Source: Gracilibacteraceae bacterium (lineage in GTDB: Bacteria; Bacillota; Desulfitobacteriia; Desulfitobacteriales; Syntrophobotulaceae). From it: a stretch of 6,849 bases of DNA. The notes beneath the pieces were generated by a model that was given only the letters and a program-made list of their open reading frames with translations, did not search any database and was not told the DNA's origin. Where the stretch lies: NCBI GenBank assembly GCA_031263945.1, contig JAISEW010000228.1:1-6849 (forward strand), given 5' to 3'. Positions 1 to 6,064 of the stretch are shown in pieces (the stretch's first letter is position 1; every line of letters starts with the position of its first letter). A program made the translations under genes and the position numbers.

Positions 1-62
1 TTTTGCTGAAATTGCACCTGAATGACAAACGTCACGGCGCCTCTATCCTGTTCCACACTCAT
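1..62 (-). CDS. Small conserved hypothetical protein, N-terminal part, divergent gene
   Basis: Reading the minus strand from an ATG at 62-60 gives MSVEQDRGAVTFVIQVQFQQ, open to the window edge, so only about 20 residues are visible. A good ribosome site (GCGAGGAG) lies just upstream on the minus strand at about 65-72, and an extended -10 promoter lies at 105-113, so start, ribosome site and promoter agree. The TFVIxVQFxQ pattern recalls the start of small Clostridia proteins that I remember as continuing with a NATWQGT-like stretch; that is memory, not a search. Function is unknown. It is transcribed away from the helicase unit. Confidence 0.65.
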   Translation of the reverse strand, partial: MSVEQDRGAVTFVIQVQFQQ

Positions 63-104
63 TCTCCTCGCTGTCTTATTGCGGTCAAAAGGGCTTACGC
101 CATC

Positions 105-113
105 ATTATATCA
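105..113 (-). promoter_or_regulatory. Extended -10 promoter for the divergent minus-strand gene
   Basis: On the minus strand the sequence reads TGATATAAT: a perfect TATAAT (110-105) preceded by TG one base away, which is the extended -10 form that can work with a weak -35. No good -35 lies at 16-18 bases; the nearest TTGTGA is about 21 bases upstream. Expected transcription start is near 98, about 36 bases before the ATG at 62. Confidence 0.55.
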
Positions 114-295
114 CAAAAAAGTCTCACCAAAGTCACAAAATATAAAAACAATGTGATTTTCTATGTTTTTTTGTAAAATATTTTTGTTTTTTCGCCCACG
201 CCTTCAGTTTTTTGTCCGGGCGGCCGGGAGATCAGCCATACCGTGGTCCCTGTTCCGTCCACCCCTGAAATAACACACCCGTCCCTAACTGGCGC

Positions 296-324
296 TGGAC
301 AGTTTGCTCGGATTATGTTATGCT
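296..324 (+). promoter_or_regulatory. Sigma-A type promoter of the helicase-nuclease operon
   Basis: TGGACA at 296-301 (5 of 6 to the consensus -35) is followed after exactly 17 bases by TATGCT at 319-324 (4 of 6 to the -10). Transcription would begin near 331, only a few bases before the ribosome site AGGAGG at 337-342, giving a very short leader to the ATG at 354. No operator or riboswitch is apparent. This is inferred from consensus matching only. Confidence 0.45.
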
Positions 325-353
325 GTAAAAAATAACAGGAGGAAGAACAGCAT

Positions 354-2117
354 ATGACGCCCGAACAGGCCATGGTCCTGTTGAGTGACCTGCCGCTCAG
401 CGACGAGGAGAGATACGGCTCGCTCCGGCATCTCGCGTTTGTCGTCGGCGGGAATGAGTATGAGTCCGCGAAAAACGCCTCAAAGGAGCGGGCCGTCTCC
501 GTATTGAGCGAATACTACTGCGCTCCGGACCGGTTTGAGCGGCTATGGAACAGCCTGAGCGCCGCCGAACGCAAAATGATCTCCCTGCATATCTGGGGCT
601 CGGGTCTTGAGCCTGTGGAATGCGCGGACGAGATCGCCGCGGAGTTTGGTCTCGCCGAAAACCCGGCTAACAATATCTACTACCATTATGCTTACGCGGA
701 AAATGGCCTTGATCGATTCAAATATAGATATGCCGAAAAAAGATCGGCGCTTTGGCTGCTTTTTCCGCCAACCGGCCGCTATCAGATATTCCTGGACGAA
801 CTGTACGACACCGTCGGCGAGATGAAACGCGTGTATTCAAAGGTCCCGGACGAGCTGACCTTTTCCACGCGCGAAAACCGGACGGCGGACTTCGCGAACA
901 TCCTCAAATTCTGCAACGCCAACAAACTGACGGTGACGAAAGGCGGTTTTCTCAGCAAACCTTCCGCCCTGAAACTGCGGAATTTTTGCGGTTATGACGA
1001 ATACGCCGCCGACATAAACACCAAGCCCGAGAAGATGCGAACTACGGACGGTTTGCTGGTGACGTTTCCTTTGACGGTATTCTGCATGATCGGCGGGCTC
1101 TTGGCCCCGGCGGAAGGACTGTGCGTTCCCGGCGCCAGAGCGCTTTCTCTGATCCGCCTGCCCCATGAGCAGCTGGTCAAAAAGCTGTTTGACGCCTACC
1201 TGAAAAGCAAGACTTTTGACGAAGTTTCGGTCATGCGGGGGCTTCAGTCCAAGCGCGGGCATAACCCGACCGACGCGCGGCAAAACCTGGTCGAGGAGCT
1301 TAAATCCTGCCCGGTGGGCCAGGCCGTGCCCGTCAAAGAATTCGAGCGGTATTTGCGTATCGATAAAAAATTGTTCGCGCGCAAAGATGAGCGATATATC
1401 ATCGATACCTGGAATACTTACTATGATTACGGAGTCGGGTGGGAGCATTACGAACATCCGCTGATCGCCCTTATTTTGTCGTTTTTCGCGGCGCTCGGGA
1501 TCATAGACGCCGCTTGGGGAGAGGACGAAAGCACTCTCACTTCCAACCGAGGGCGCCGTGTGCCGGTCGCCTTCAGGATCAATCCGCTGGGCGCCTATCT
1601 GCTCGGGTTAGCCGATTCATACAGCGCGGCGGACAGGCCGGAAGCGAAAATCGAAGGCGGGTTTACGGCGCTGCCCGATTATACGGTCGTCGTTCCTGCC
1701 GGCGCGCACCGGTCTGAGCACGAGAGCTATTTTAAAAAACTGTTTACCAAAGTGTCGTCGACCAAAGAGGCCGCCGTTTACCGGCTGGACTTTGAAACGG
1801 TGGTTCGCGCCGCGGACAGCGGCGTGAGCGTCGCCGATCTGCGCAAATATCTGGCGGCTTCGGACAAGCCGGTGCCGGAAAACGTCGCCGCCGCCCTGGA
1901 CGATTGGGAAAAACAGGCAGGACGCATCAAGGTCCGGCAGGTGCTGATCCTCGAATGTGACAGCGAATCCTTGCTGGAAGAAGTGATCCGTTACAAGGGC
2001 GTGGGGGAATTGGTCGGGGAGAAGATCGCCGCCGCCGTTGTGCTTGAAACCGGGGCGACACACAAAATCAAGAAAGCGATCGAAAAAAACAAGAGGTTTT
2101 GCCAGGATGTCCTCTGA
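354..2117 (+). CDS. XPB-partner protein with C-terminal XPB/Ssl2 N-terminal-like domain
   Basis: This 587-residue cytoplasmic protein has no signal peptide or clear membrane segment. The ATG at 354 is supported by AGGAGG at 337-342, 11 bases upstream. Residues from about 440 (LPDYTVVVP) to 565 match the pattern of the helicase-associated domain seen in XPB/Ssl2-like proteins (Helicase_C_3 type): a YRLDFETVVRAADSGVS stretch, then a DDWEKQAGRIKV segment and ILECDSESLLEEV. The middle (about 365-390, PLIALILSFFAALGIIDAAW) looks like winged-helix packing. No Walker motif or nuclease motif is visible, so it is probably a non-catalytic partner. From memory, mycobacteria have a similar helicase-associated protein next to XPB (Rv0862c beside Rv0861c). 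The stop overlaps the XPB start by 11 bases, so translation is probably coupled. A role in binding DNA or the helicase is inference. Confidence 0.75.
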   Translation: MTPEQAMVLLSDLPLSDEERYGSLRHLAFVVGGNEYESAKNASKERAVSVLSEYYCAPDRFERLWNSLSAAERKMISLHIWGSGLEPVECADEIAAEFGLAENPANNIYYHYAYAENGLDRFKYRYAEKRSALWLLFPPTGRYQIFLDELYDTVGEMKRVYSKVPDELTFSTRENRTADFANILKFCNANKLTVTKGGFLSKPSALKLRNFCGYDEYAADINTKPEKMRTTDGLLVTFPLTVFCMIGGLLAPAEGLCVPGARALSLIRLPHEQLVKKLFDAYLKSKTFDEVSVMRGLQSKRGHNPTDARQNLVEELKSCPVGQAVPVKEFERYLRIDKKLFARKDERYIIDTWNTYYDYGVGWEHYEHPLIALILSFFAALGIIDAAWGEDESTLTSNRGRRVPVAFRINPLGAYLLGLADSYSAADRPEAKIEGGFTALPDYTVVVPAGAHRSEHESYFKKLFTKVSSTKEAAVYRLDFETVVRAADSGVSVADLRKYLAASDKPVPENVAAALDDWEKQAGRIKVRQVLILECDSESLLEEVIRYKGVGELVGEKIAAAVVLETGATHKIKKAIEKNKRFCQDVL

Positions 2118-3786
2118 AACCGGGCGATCCGGCTGCGTCATCGTCCAAAGCGATTTGACGGTCTTGCTGGAGACCGATCATCCGCTATACGAAGAAGCCC
2201 GCGATATGCTGTCGTCTTTTGCCGAAATGGTCAAAAGCCCCGAGTACATCCATACTTACAAACTGACGCAGTTGTCGCTGTGGAACGCGGCGTCGGCAGG
2301 ACTGAGCCCGGAGCGGGTCATAGAGGAACTCCGGCGTTTTGCCAAACACGAACCGCCGCAGATCGTGGTCAGCCGCGTGCTGGACTGGGGCAGGCGTTAC
2401 GGCCGCGTGCAGCTCTTGATCGAAAACGGCCGCTTCATTTTGCGCTGCGACGATCAGTATATCGCCGCCGAGCTGGAAAACACCAAGGCCGTCGCCAAAT
2501 ACCTCACGGGCCGGCTGGACGAGCGCACTTTCGCGGTGGATATAGCCTATCGCGGCCACGTCAAACAGGCGCTGATCCTGGCGGAATACCCCGCCGAAGA
2601 CCTGGCCGGCTATCCGGCCGCCGCGCCGCTCGCCTTTGATCTGCGGGACACCGCTCTGTCCGGTCAGGCTTTCACCCTCCGCCCCTATCAGGCGGAGGCG
2701 GCGGATCTGTTCCACGCGGGCGGCGAGGCGCGCGGCGGACACGGCGTCGTCGTCCTGCCCTGCGGTGCGGGCAAGACCATAGTCGGCATGTCGGTGATGG
2801 CCAAACTGCAAACGGAAACCCTCATCCTCACCACCGCCACCACCGCCCTCCGGCAGTGGATCGCCGAGCTGACGGACAAAACCTCGCTCACAGCCGGCCA
2901 AATCGGGGAATACAGCGGCGACAAAAAAGAGATCCGCCCCGTCACCGTTTCCACCTACCAGATCCTGGGCGCGTCGGAAAAACACCGCGAGTTGATCGAC
3001 AGCCGCCAGTGGGGCCTGATCATTTACGACGAGGTGCATACTTTGCCCGCGCCGGTGTTTCGCATGACGGCGGAGCTGCAATCCAAAAGACGGCTGGGGC
3101 TCACGGCGACGCTGATCCGCGAGGACGAACTGCAAAGCGACGTTTTTACCTTGATCGGACCCAAGCGCTACGAAGTTCCATGGAAAATTTTGGAAAAAAA
3201 CGGCTATATCGCCAAGGCCGAATGTTTTGAGGTGCGGGTGCCGCTCGCGGAAAGCGCGCGCATGGATTACGCCGTCGCCGATAAGCGGCGGAAGTTTCGC
3301 ATCGCCGCCGAAAACCCCAATAAGCTCCGGTCTTTACAAGAGTTGCTGAAAAAACACGCCGGGCGGCATATCCTGGTGATCGGCCTGTACATCGATCAGC
3401 TCGCGCTCATAGCGGAGACGCTGAAAGCGCCGATCATCACGGGGAAAACCAAAAGCAGCAAACGCGACGAATTGTATCAGCGGTTCAGAGACGGAGAGTT
3501 TTCCGTCATCATCGTCTCCAAGGTCGCCAACTACGCTATCGATCTGCCGGACGCCAACGTGGCCATAGAAATCAGCGGCACATTCGGCTCGCGGCAGGAA
3601 GAAGCGCAGCGGCTCGGGCGCATACTCCGCCCCAAACCCGGAGAAAACCGCGCCTGGTTTTACACGCTGGTGACCTCAGACACGGTGGAAGAAGGATTCG
3701 CGGCGCACAGACAGCTGTTTCTCGCCGAGCAGGGGTATCCGTACAGTGTTATGAACAATGTTCTAGGCGGATTGAACAGGAAGTGA
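2107..3786 (+). CDS. XPB-family DNA helicase (superfamily 2, DEVH)
   Basis: The 559-residue protein is an ATP-driven DNA translocase/helicase of the XPB (ERCC3) type; characterised members move 3' to 5'. An N-terminal helicase-associated domain (about 11-110, VIVQSDLTVLLE to DWGRRYGRVQL) precedes the two RecA-like domains. Visible motifs are RPYQ (Q-motif region), Walker A PCGAGKT with K223, DEVH at 308-311, TAT at 333-335, the XPB-specific RED at 338-340, and motif VI QRLGRILRPK at 501-510. All core motifs are intact, and the length is close to the mycobacterial XPB (about 540 residues, from memory). The ATG at 2107 has AGAGG at 2092-2096 and overlaps the previous gene by 11 bases. A TTG at 2038 in the same frame would add 23 basic residues lying entirely within the upstream gene and is less likely. 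The natural role of bacterial XPB is unsettled; repair or defence are both possible. Confidence 0.92.
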   Translation: MSSETGRSGCVIVQSDLTVLLETDHPLYEEARDMLSSFAEMVKSPEYIHTYKLTQLSLWNAASAGLSPERVIEELRRFAKHEPPQIVVSRVLDWGRRYGRVQLLIENGRFILRCDDQYIAAELENTKAVAKYLTGRLDERTFAVDIAYRGHVKQALILAEYPAEDLAGYPAAAPLAFDLRDTALSGQAFTLRPYQAEAADLFHAGGEARGGHGVVVLPCGAGKTIVGMSVMAKLQTETLILTTATTALRQWIAELTDKTSLTAGQIGEYSGDKKEIRPVTVSTYQILGASEKHRELIDSRQWGLIIYDEVHTLPAPVFRMTAELQSKRRLGLTATLIREDELQSDVFTLIGPKRYEVPWKILEKNGYIAKAECFEVRVPLAESARMDYAVADKRRKFRIAAENPNKLRSLQELLKKHAGRHILVIGLYIDQLALIAETLKAPIITGKTKSSKRDELYQRFRDGEFSVIIVSKVANYAIDLPDANVAIEISGTFGSRQEEAQRLGRILRPKPGENRAWFYTLVTSDTVEEGFAAHRQLFLAEQGYPYSVMNNVLGGLNRK

Positions 3787-3788
3787 GG
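3782..3788 (+). promoter_or_regulatory. Ribosome site overlapping the helicase stop, selects a TTG start
   Basis: AGTGAGG spans the TGA stop of the helicase gene and sits 8 bases before TTG at 3797-3799. No ATG or GTG in the same frame lies at a comparable distance, so this site decides the TTG start. Its overlap with the stop suggests ribosomes finishing the helicase reload on the nuclease gene. Confidence 0.6.
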
Positions 3789-3796
3789 TATTACGA

Positions 3797-4507
3797 TTGC
3801 AAGCTGAACTGAAAGGGAAAATACCTGACCGTTCTGAGGACAGGCTTACCGGAAACTTCTTTGGCACTTTGCGGTATCTTCCGTTTGACAAAGGATTGGG
3901 TCCTGTACTTACCGGGGGCACATGCCCGCCCGAAACAGCGCGGGCCCTCGGTGAGCATTTGCCGCTGGAATTGACGGATTCCTGGGCGAATAATATCCAT
4001 TTTTGGAAACACTTTGAAGAAGGCGAACCCGACATACTTCTCGAATTTGACAATGCCGTTGCGGTAATTGAGGTGAAACTGGATAGCGGACTGTCGTCCG
4101 ACGATGAGACCGGCGATCCGGAAGATGATCAGAAACTGCCTCAAGACAGCAAGAATCAGCTTGCTCGCTACGCCGGGCTGTTGAAACGTATAGCCAAAGG
4201 CCGAGAGATGTTCTTGCTGCTCCTCGCGCCGCAGTCGTCGGCGAACACGATCTACACCGACGTGAAGCGCCGAAAGATCATCGCGGAAGACCTGCGTTTC
4301 GGCTATATCACTTGGCAGAAAGCCTTGGATATACTTGAATCAGCGGAGGGCAGGATCAGTGATCCGTTTGAAAAACTTATAATTACCGATCTGTGCGATT
4401 TGCTGGAACTGAAAGGTCTGGGAGGTTTTCGCGATTTTAAGATATCCGCCGAGGTAGACGCGAACGATGTATGGAATTTCACGCCCCGCCCTGATTGCTG
4501 GCTTTAA
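3797..4507 (+). CDS. PD-(D/E)XK family nuclease, third gene of the XPB operon
   Basis: The 236-residue protein has the layout of a PD-(D/E)XK nuclease. An acidic helix opens it (E14 in the SEDRLTGNFFGTLRYLP stretch), followed by P78-D79 in a GEPDILLEF strand, E92-V93-K94 in a VIEVKLD strand, and Q121 with R124-Y125 in the next helix (QLARY). The catalytic set D79, E92, K94 is complete, so cleavage of DNA is expected; the target is unknown. The start is TTG at 3797, set by AGTGAGG overlapping the helicase stop, leaving only 10 bases between genes. Direct coupling to XPB suggests it cuts DNA that the helicase opens, as Bax1 does for archaeal XPB, though Bax1 is not shown to be related. The 3' end (coding residues 183-220) is repeated in diverged form at 5921-6034. 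The reading frame stays open past the TAA stop into the small frame at 4517. Confidence 0.8.
   Translation: MQAELKGKIPDRSEDRLTGNFFGTLRYLPFDKGLGPVLTGGTCPPETARALGEHLPLELTDSWANNIHFWKHFEEGEPDILLEFDNAVAVIEVKLDSGLSSDDETGDPEDDQKLPQDSKNQLARYAGLLKRIAKGREMFLLLLAPQSSANTIYTDVKRRKIIAEDLRFGYITWQKALDILESAEGRISDPFEKLIITDLCDLLELKGLGGFRDFKISAEVDANDVWNFTPRPDCWL
4344..4457 (+). repeat. Direct repeat copy 1: 3' end of the nuclease gene
   Basis: This stretch inside the nuclease gene aligns without gaps to 5921-6034 at a constant offset of 1577 bases. By eye there are about 21 mismatches in 114 positions, with one perfectly matching run of 26 bases at 4372-4397. It encodes the part containing DPFEKLIITDLC and LLELKGLGGF. 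The two copies flank the HsdR-N-like gene. Confidence 0.85.
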
Positions 4508-4516
4508 TTTGCATTT

Positions 4517-4618
4517 ATGGATAATTTTATGATCAAGGAAGAGCAGCGGATTCTCTCGGAAAAAGAAGGAAGCGTATATCAGCGGCACGGCAACGTAATC
4601 TACATCAACTTTAATTAA
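4517..4618 (+). CDS. 33-codon open frame of uncertain status between two nuclease genes
   Basis: The frame starts with MDNFMIKEEQRILSEKEG and ends with GNVIYINFN at a TAA (4616-4618). It has no recognisable ribosome site before either ATG (4517 or 4529). It lies in the same frame as the preceding nuclease gene, and no stop separates the two other than that gene's own TAA at 4505-4507. The sequence looks protein-like, with charged helix then hydrophobic strand, so it may be the surviving C-terminal tail of a longer or decayed gene rather than a functional peptide. I do not recognise it. Apart from this, the gap 4508-4631 holds only AT-rich sequence and the AAAGGGG ribosome site of the next gene. 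Confidence 0.3.
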   Translation: MDNFMIKEEQRILSEKEGSVYQRHGNVIYINFN

Positions 4619-4631
4619 AGGGGAATATGTA

Positions 4632-5741
4632 ATGACGTTTGCGGAACTGGTTCGCCAACACGCCGACAAGGCAAAGGAACTCAAGGGTATCGTCCAGACG
4701 GAAGAAGCCACAAAAACTGCGCTGATACTGACGTTCTTCAAGGATGTCCTTGACTACGACATTTTCGACCCTATTGAATTTGTGCCGGAAGCCAGCGCCA
4801 CAATCGACAAGACCAAGTGGGGAAGCATTGATTACGTTGTCCAGATAAGCGGAAAGCCTGTCATTATAGTTGAAGCGAAACATGTTGACGTAAATCTCGA
4901 CAACCACACACAGCAATTGTTCAGATACTTCGCAAGTTCCGACGCCCGGTTTGCCATACTTACTAACGGCATAGAGTATAGATTCTACAGCGACATCGAA
5001 CAGAGCAACAAAATGGACTTAAAGCCGTTCATGTCGGTAGACTTCCTGAATCTCAAAGATGCGCAGATTCAAGCTTTGCAGCGTTTCTGCAAAAAAGAGT
5101 TCGACGCCGACACGTTGCACGACGCCGCAAACGAAATGAAGTGGCACGGTGAAATCAGAGCCGCTTTCAAAGAGCAGCTGGCGAACCCGTCAGATGACTT
5201 TGTGCGCCTGTTGATTTCACACGCCTATAAAGGCGAAAAGACAAAAGCAGTCATGAATAGGTTTCGACCTTTCGTCAAAGCGGCTATAACCGGGTATATC
5301 AACGAAGCCATCCACGACCGCATATTGGCCGACCCCAAAAGCAATGATCAGGGTGCAGGCAGTGACAATGACGGGGAACCTCATGACGATTTTGAGCCCT
5401 TTGAGAAGCAGATGTTTGAGACCGTCAGCCTGTTGTTTGATGACGACAGTTTCAAGAAGTCGAGATTTCGTATGTATCAACAAAAAGAGCATCTTGCGAT
5501 ATGGTATCGAAACAGTATGCTCTGTCTGTTTCACTATAATGCGGACAAAACCGCGCTTATAGACATTCAGTTTATGCAGCCGTTCATGGAAGAAGGCTGC
5601 AATTGGCGCAAGCGTGAAAGACGGGATTCACACCCGATAGGCAACATGTCCGAAATACAAATCTATGCGGATCGGCTTATTGCGGCAGCTGAGGACATAG
5701 ACGAATGTTACATTGAGAGCGCCCGGCGCAAGGCTAAGTGA
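4632..5741 (+). CDS. HsdR-N-like PD-(D/E)XK protein, orphan restriction-type nuclease
   Basis: The 369-residue protein resembles the N-terminal nuclease domain of type I restriction R subunits, found here without the helicase part. Motifs run in order: helix 25-45, FVPEASA at about 50, D67 in GSIDYVV, E81-A82-K83 in VIIVEAKHVDV, and Q94-Q95 in the QQLFRYF helix, then ILTNGIEYRFYSD (110-121), the usual read-out strand. The catalytic triad D67, E81, K83 is intact. The C-terminal part (about 275-369) looks like the domain often found at the end of such solitary proteins, ending in SEIQIYADRLIAAAED. An acidic linker (about 237-257) joins the halves. ATG 4632 has AAAGGGG eight bases upstream. No methylase or specificity gene is visible, so host DNA protection, if needed, lies elsewhere. 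It may act in defence or be a remnant cargo gene; its base composition is less GC-rich than the helicase genes. Confidence 0.8.
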   Translation: MTFAELVRQHADKAKELKGIVQTEEATKTALILTFFKDVLDYDIFDPIEFVPEASATIDKTKWGSIDYVVQISGKPVIIVEAKHVDVNLDNHTQQLFRYFASSDARFAILTNGIEYRFYSDIEQSNKMDLKPFMSVDFLNLKDAQIQALQRFCKKEFDADTLHDAANEMKWHGEIRAAFKEQLANPSDDFVRLLISHAYKGEKTKAVMNRFRPFVKAAITGYINEAIHDRILADPKSNDQGAGSDNDGEPHDDFEPFEKQMFETVSLLFDDDSFKKSRFRMYQQKEHLAIWYRNSMLCLFHYNADKTALIDIQFMQPFMEEGCNWRKRERRDSHPIGNMSEIQIYADRLIAAAEDIDECYIESARRKAK

Positions 5742-5742
5742 A

Positions 5743-5939
5743 ATGGCGACAATCAAAAAGAGGGGCGACACTTCATATCGGTTTCCTGTGGTTGTGGTTA
5801 TGGCTCGGACAAAAAGCAGATCCCCCGCACTATGACATGGCGTCCGGCTCTGGGCATGACTGAAAAGCAGATTGAAAAAGAACTCTCCCGGCAAGCGTTC
5901 ACTTTTGAAGAATCTTGCCGCGGAAAACAGGATCGGTGA
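5743..5939 (+). pseudogene. Tyrosine integrase, frameshifted and truncated 5' fragment
   Basis: An ATG at 5743 opens MATIKKRGDTSYRF; a frame change near 5784 continues as SCGCGYGSDKKQIP, then RTMTWRPALGMTEKQIEKEL and SRQAFTFEESCRGKQDR to a TGA at 5937-5939. Joined, this matches the N-terminal arm and start of the core-binding region of phage or transposon tyrosine integrases common in Clostridia, which I recall as MATIKKRGD, then SCGYD, GKQIR, TMTW and GMT-QIEKEL in this order. The catalytic domain is entirely missing. The fragment starts one base after the stop of the upstream gene and runs at about 5919-5930 straight into the copied nuclease 3' end, so it is a broken remnant of a mobile element. 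The match is from memory of the family; the frame join is seen in the sequence. Confidence 0.75.
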
Positions 5940-6036
5940 CCCATTTGCAAAACTTATAATTACCGATCTGTGCGCTTTGCTGGAACTAAAAGGGTTAGGA
6001 GGCTTTCGCAATTTCCAGGTATCCGCCGATATGGAT
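5919..6036 (+). pseudogene. Truncated second copy of the PD-(D/E)XK nuclease gene, 3' end only
   Basis: In the frame that ends at 6099, residues AENRIGDPFAKLIITDLCAL and LELKGLGGFRNFQVSADMD repeat residues 183-221 of the intact nuclease at 3797-4507 with scattered substitutions. All catalytic motifs are absent, and there is no proper start; the open frame upstream is the wrong frame of the integrase remnant. After about 6036 similarity stops and the frame runs out inside the next gene. Most substitutions keep the protein similar, so this is more likely the end of a once-working paralogue than a very recent copy. Confidence 0.75.
5921..6034 (+). repeat. Direct repeat copy 2, partner of 4344-4457
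   Basis: This is the diverged second copy of the nuclease 3' end, about 82 percent identical by eye and without gaps. It begins where the integrase remnant ends; the overlap region reads CGGAAAACAGGATC here against CGGAGGGCAGGATC in copy 1. Together the copies bracket the orphan HsdR-N-like gene and the integrase scar. Confidence 0.85.
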
Positions 6037-6064
6037 AATATTACAATTAGGGGGGACTGTTACT

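Larger units (their letters stand above)
63..353. other. Divergent intergenic control region
   Basis: This 291-base stretch separates two divergent genes. Its left half (about 105-195) is rich in A/T runs and its right half is GC-rich. It carries the minus-strand promoter at 105-113 and a plus-strand promoter at 296-324. No convincing hairpin terminator was seen. A minus-strand open frame covers 161-373, but its start overlaps the plus operon start. Only its middle part (283 down to about 225, GCVISGVDGTGTTVWL) looks protein-like, weakly recalling the end of a histidine-kinase ATPase domain; it may be a relic. Confidence 0.5.

Noticed and set aside
170..230. Rho-independent terminator near the T runs and GGGCGGCCGGG
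   Set aside because: The GC-rich part does not form a clear stem next to a T run on either strand, and neither divergent gene would need a terminator there.
161..373. Minus-strand 70-codon open frame as an intact gene
   Set aside because: Its ATG overlaps the operon start at 354, the first 30 residues are Cys/Ser-rich noise and no ribosome site precedes it. Only a possible relic in the middle is kept as a weak finding.
837..1457. Long minus-strand open frame of 206 codons inside the first gene
   Set aside because: It lies fully opposite a better-supported gene with promoter and ribosome site, has low-complexity Arg/Gly/Gln-rich composition typical of antisense frames in GC-rich genes, and shows no motif.
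2038..2106. Upstream TTG start for the helicase, adding 23 residues
   Set aside because: The extension lies entirely within the first gene and reads as basic filler (RHTKSRKRSKKTRG). ATG 2107 has a good ribosome site and gives the usual XPB N-terminus.
2185..3135. Minus-strand open frame of 316 codons opposite the helicase
   Set aside because: It is a shadow of the XPB gene, whose motifs are unmistakable. The antisense product is Arg/Gly-rich with no domain.
3791..4144. Minus-strand open frames opposite the start of the nuclease gene
   Set aside because: They are antisense to a gene with complete PD-(D/E)XK motifs and have no ribosome site or family resemblance.
4497..4533. Promoter for the HsdR-N-like gene (TATGAT at 4528-4533)
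   Set aside because: No acceptable -35 is found at 16-18 bases, so the -10-like string alone in AT-rich sequence is not enough.
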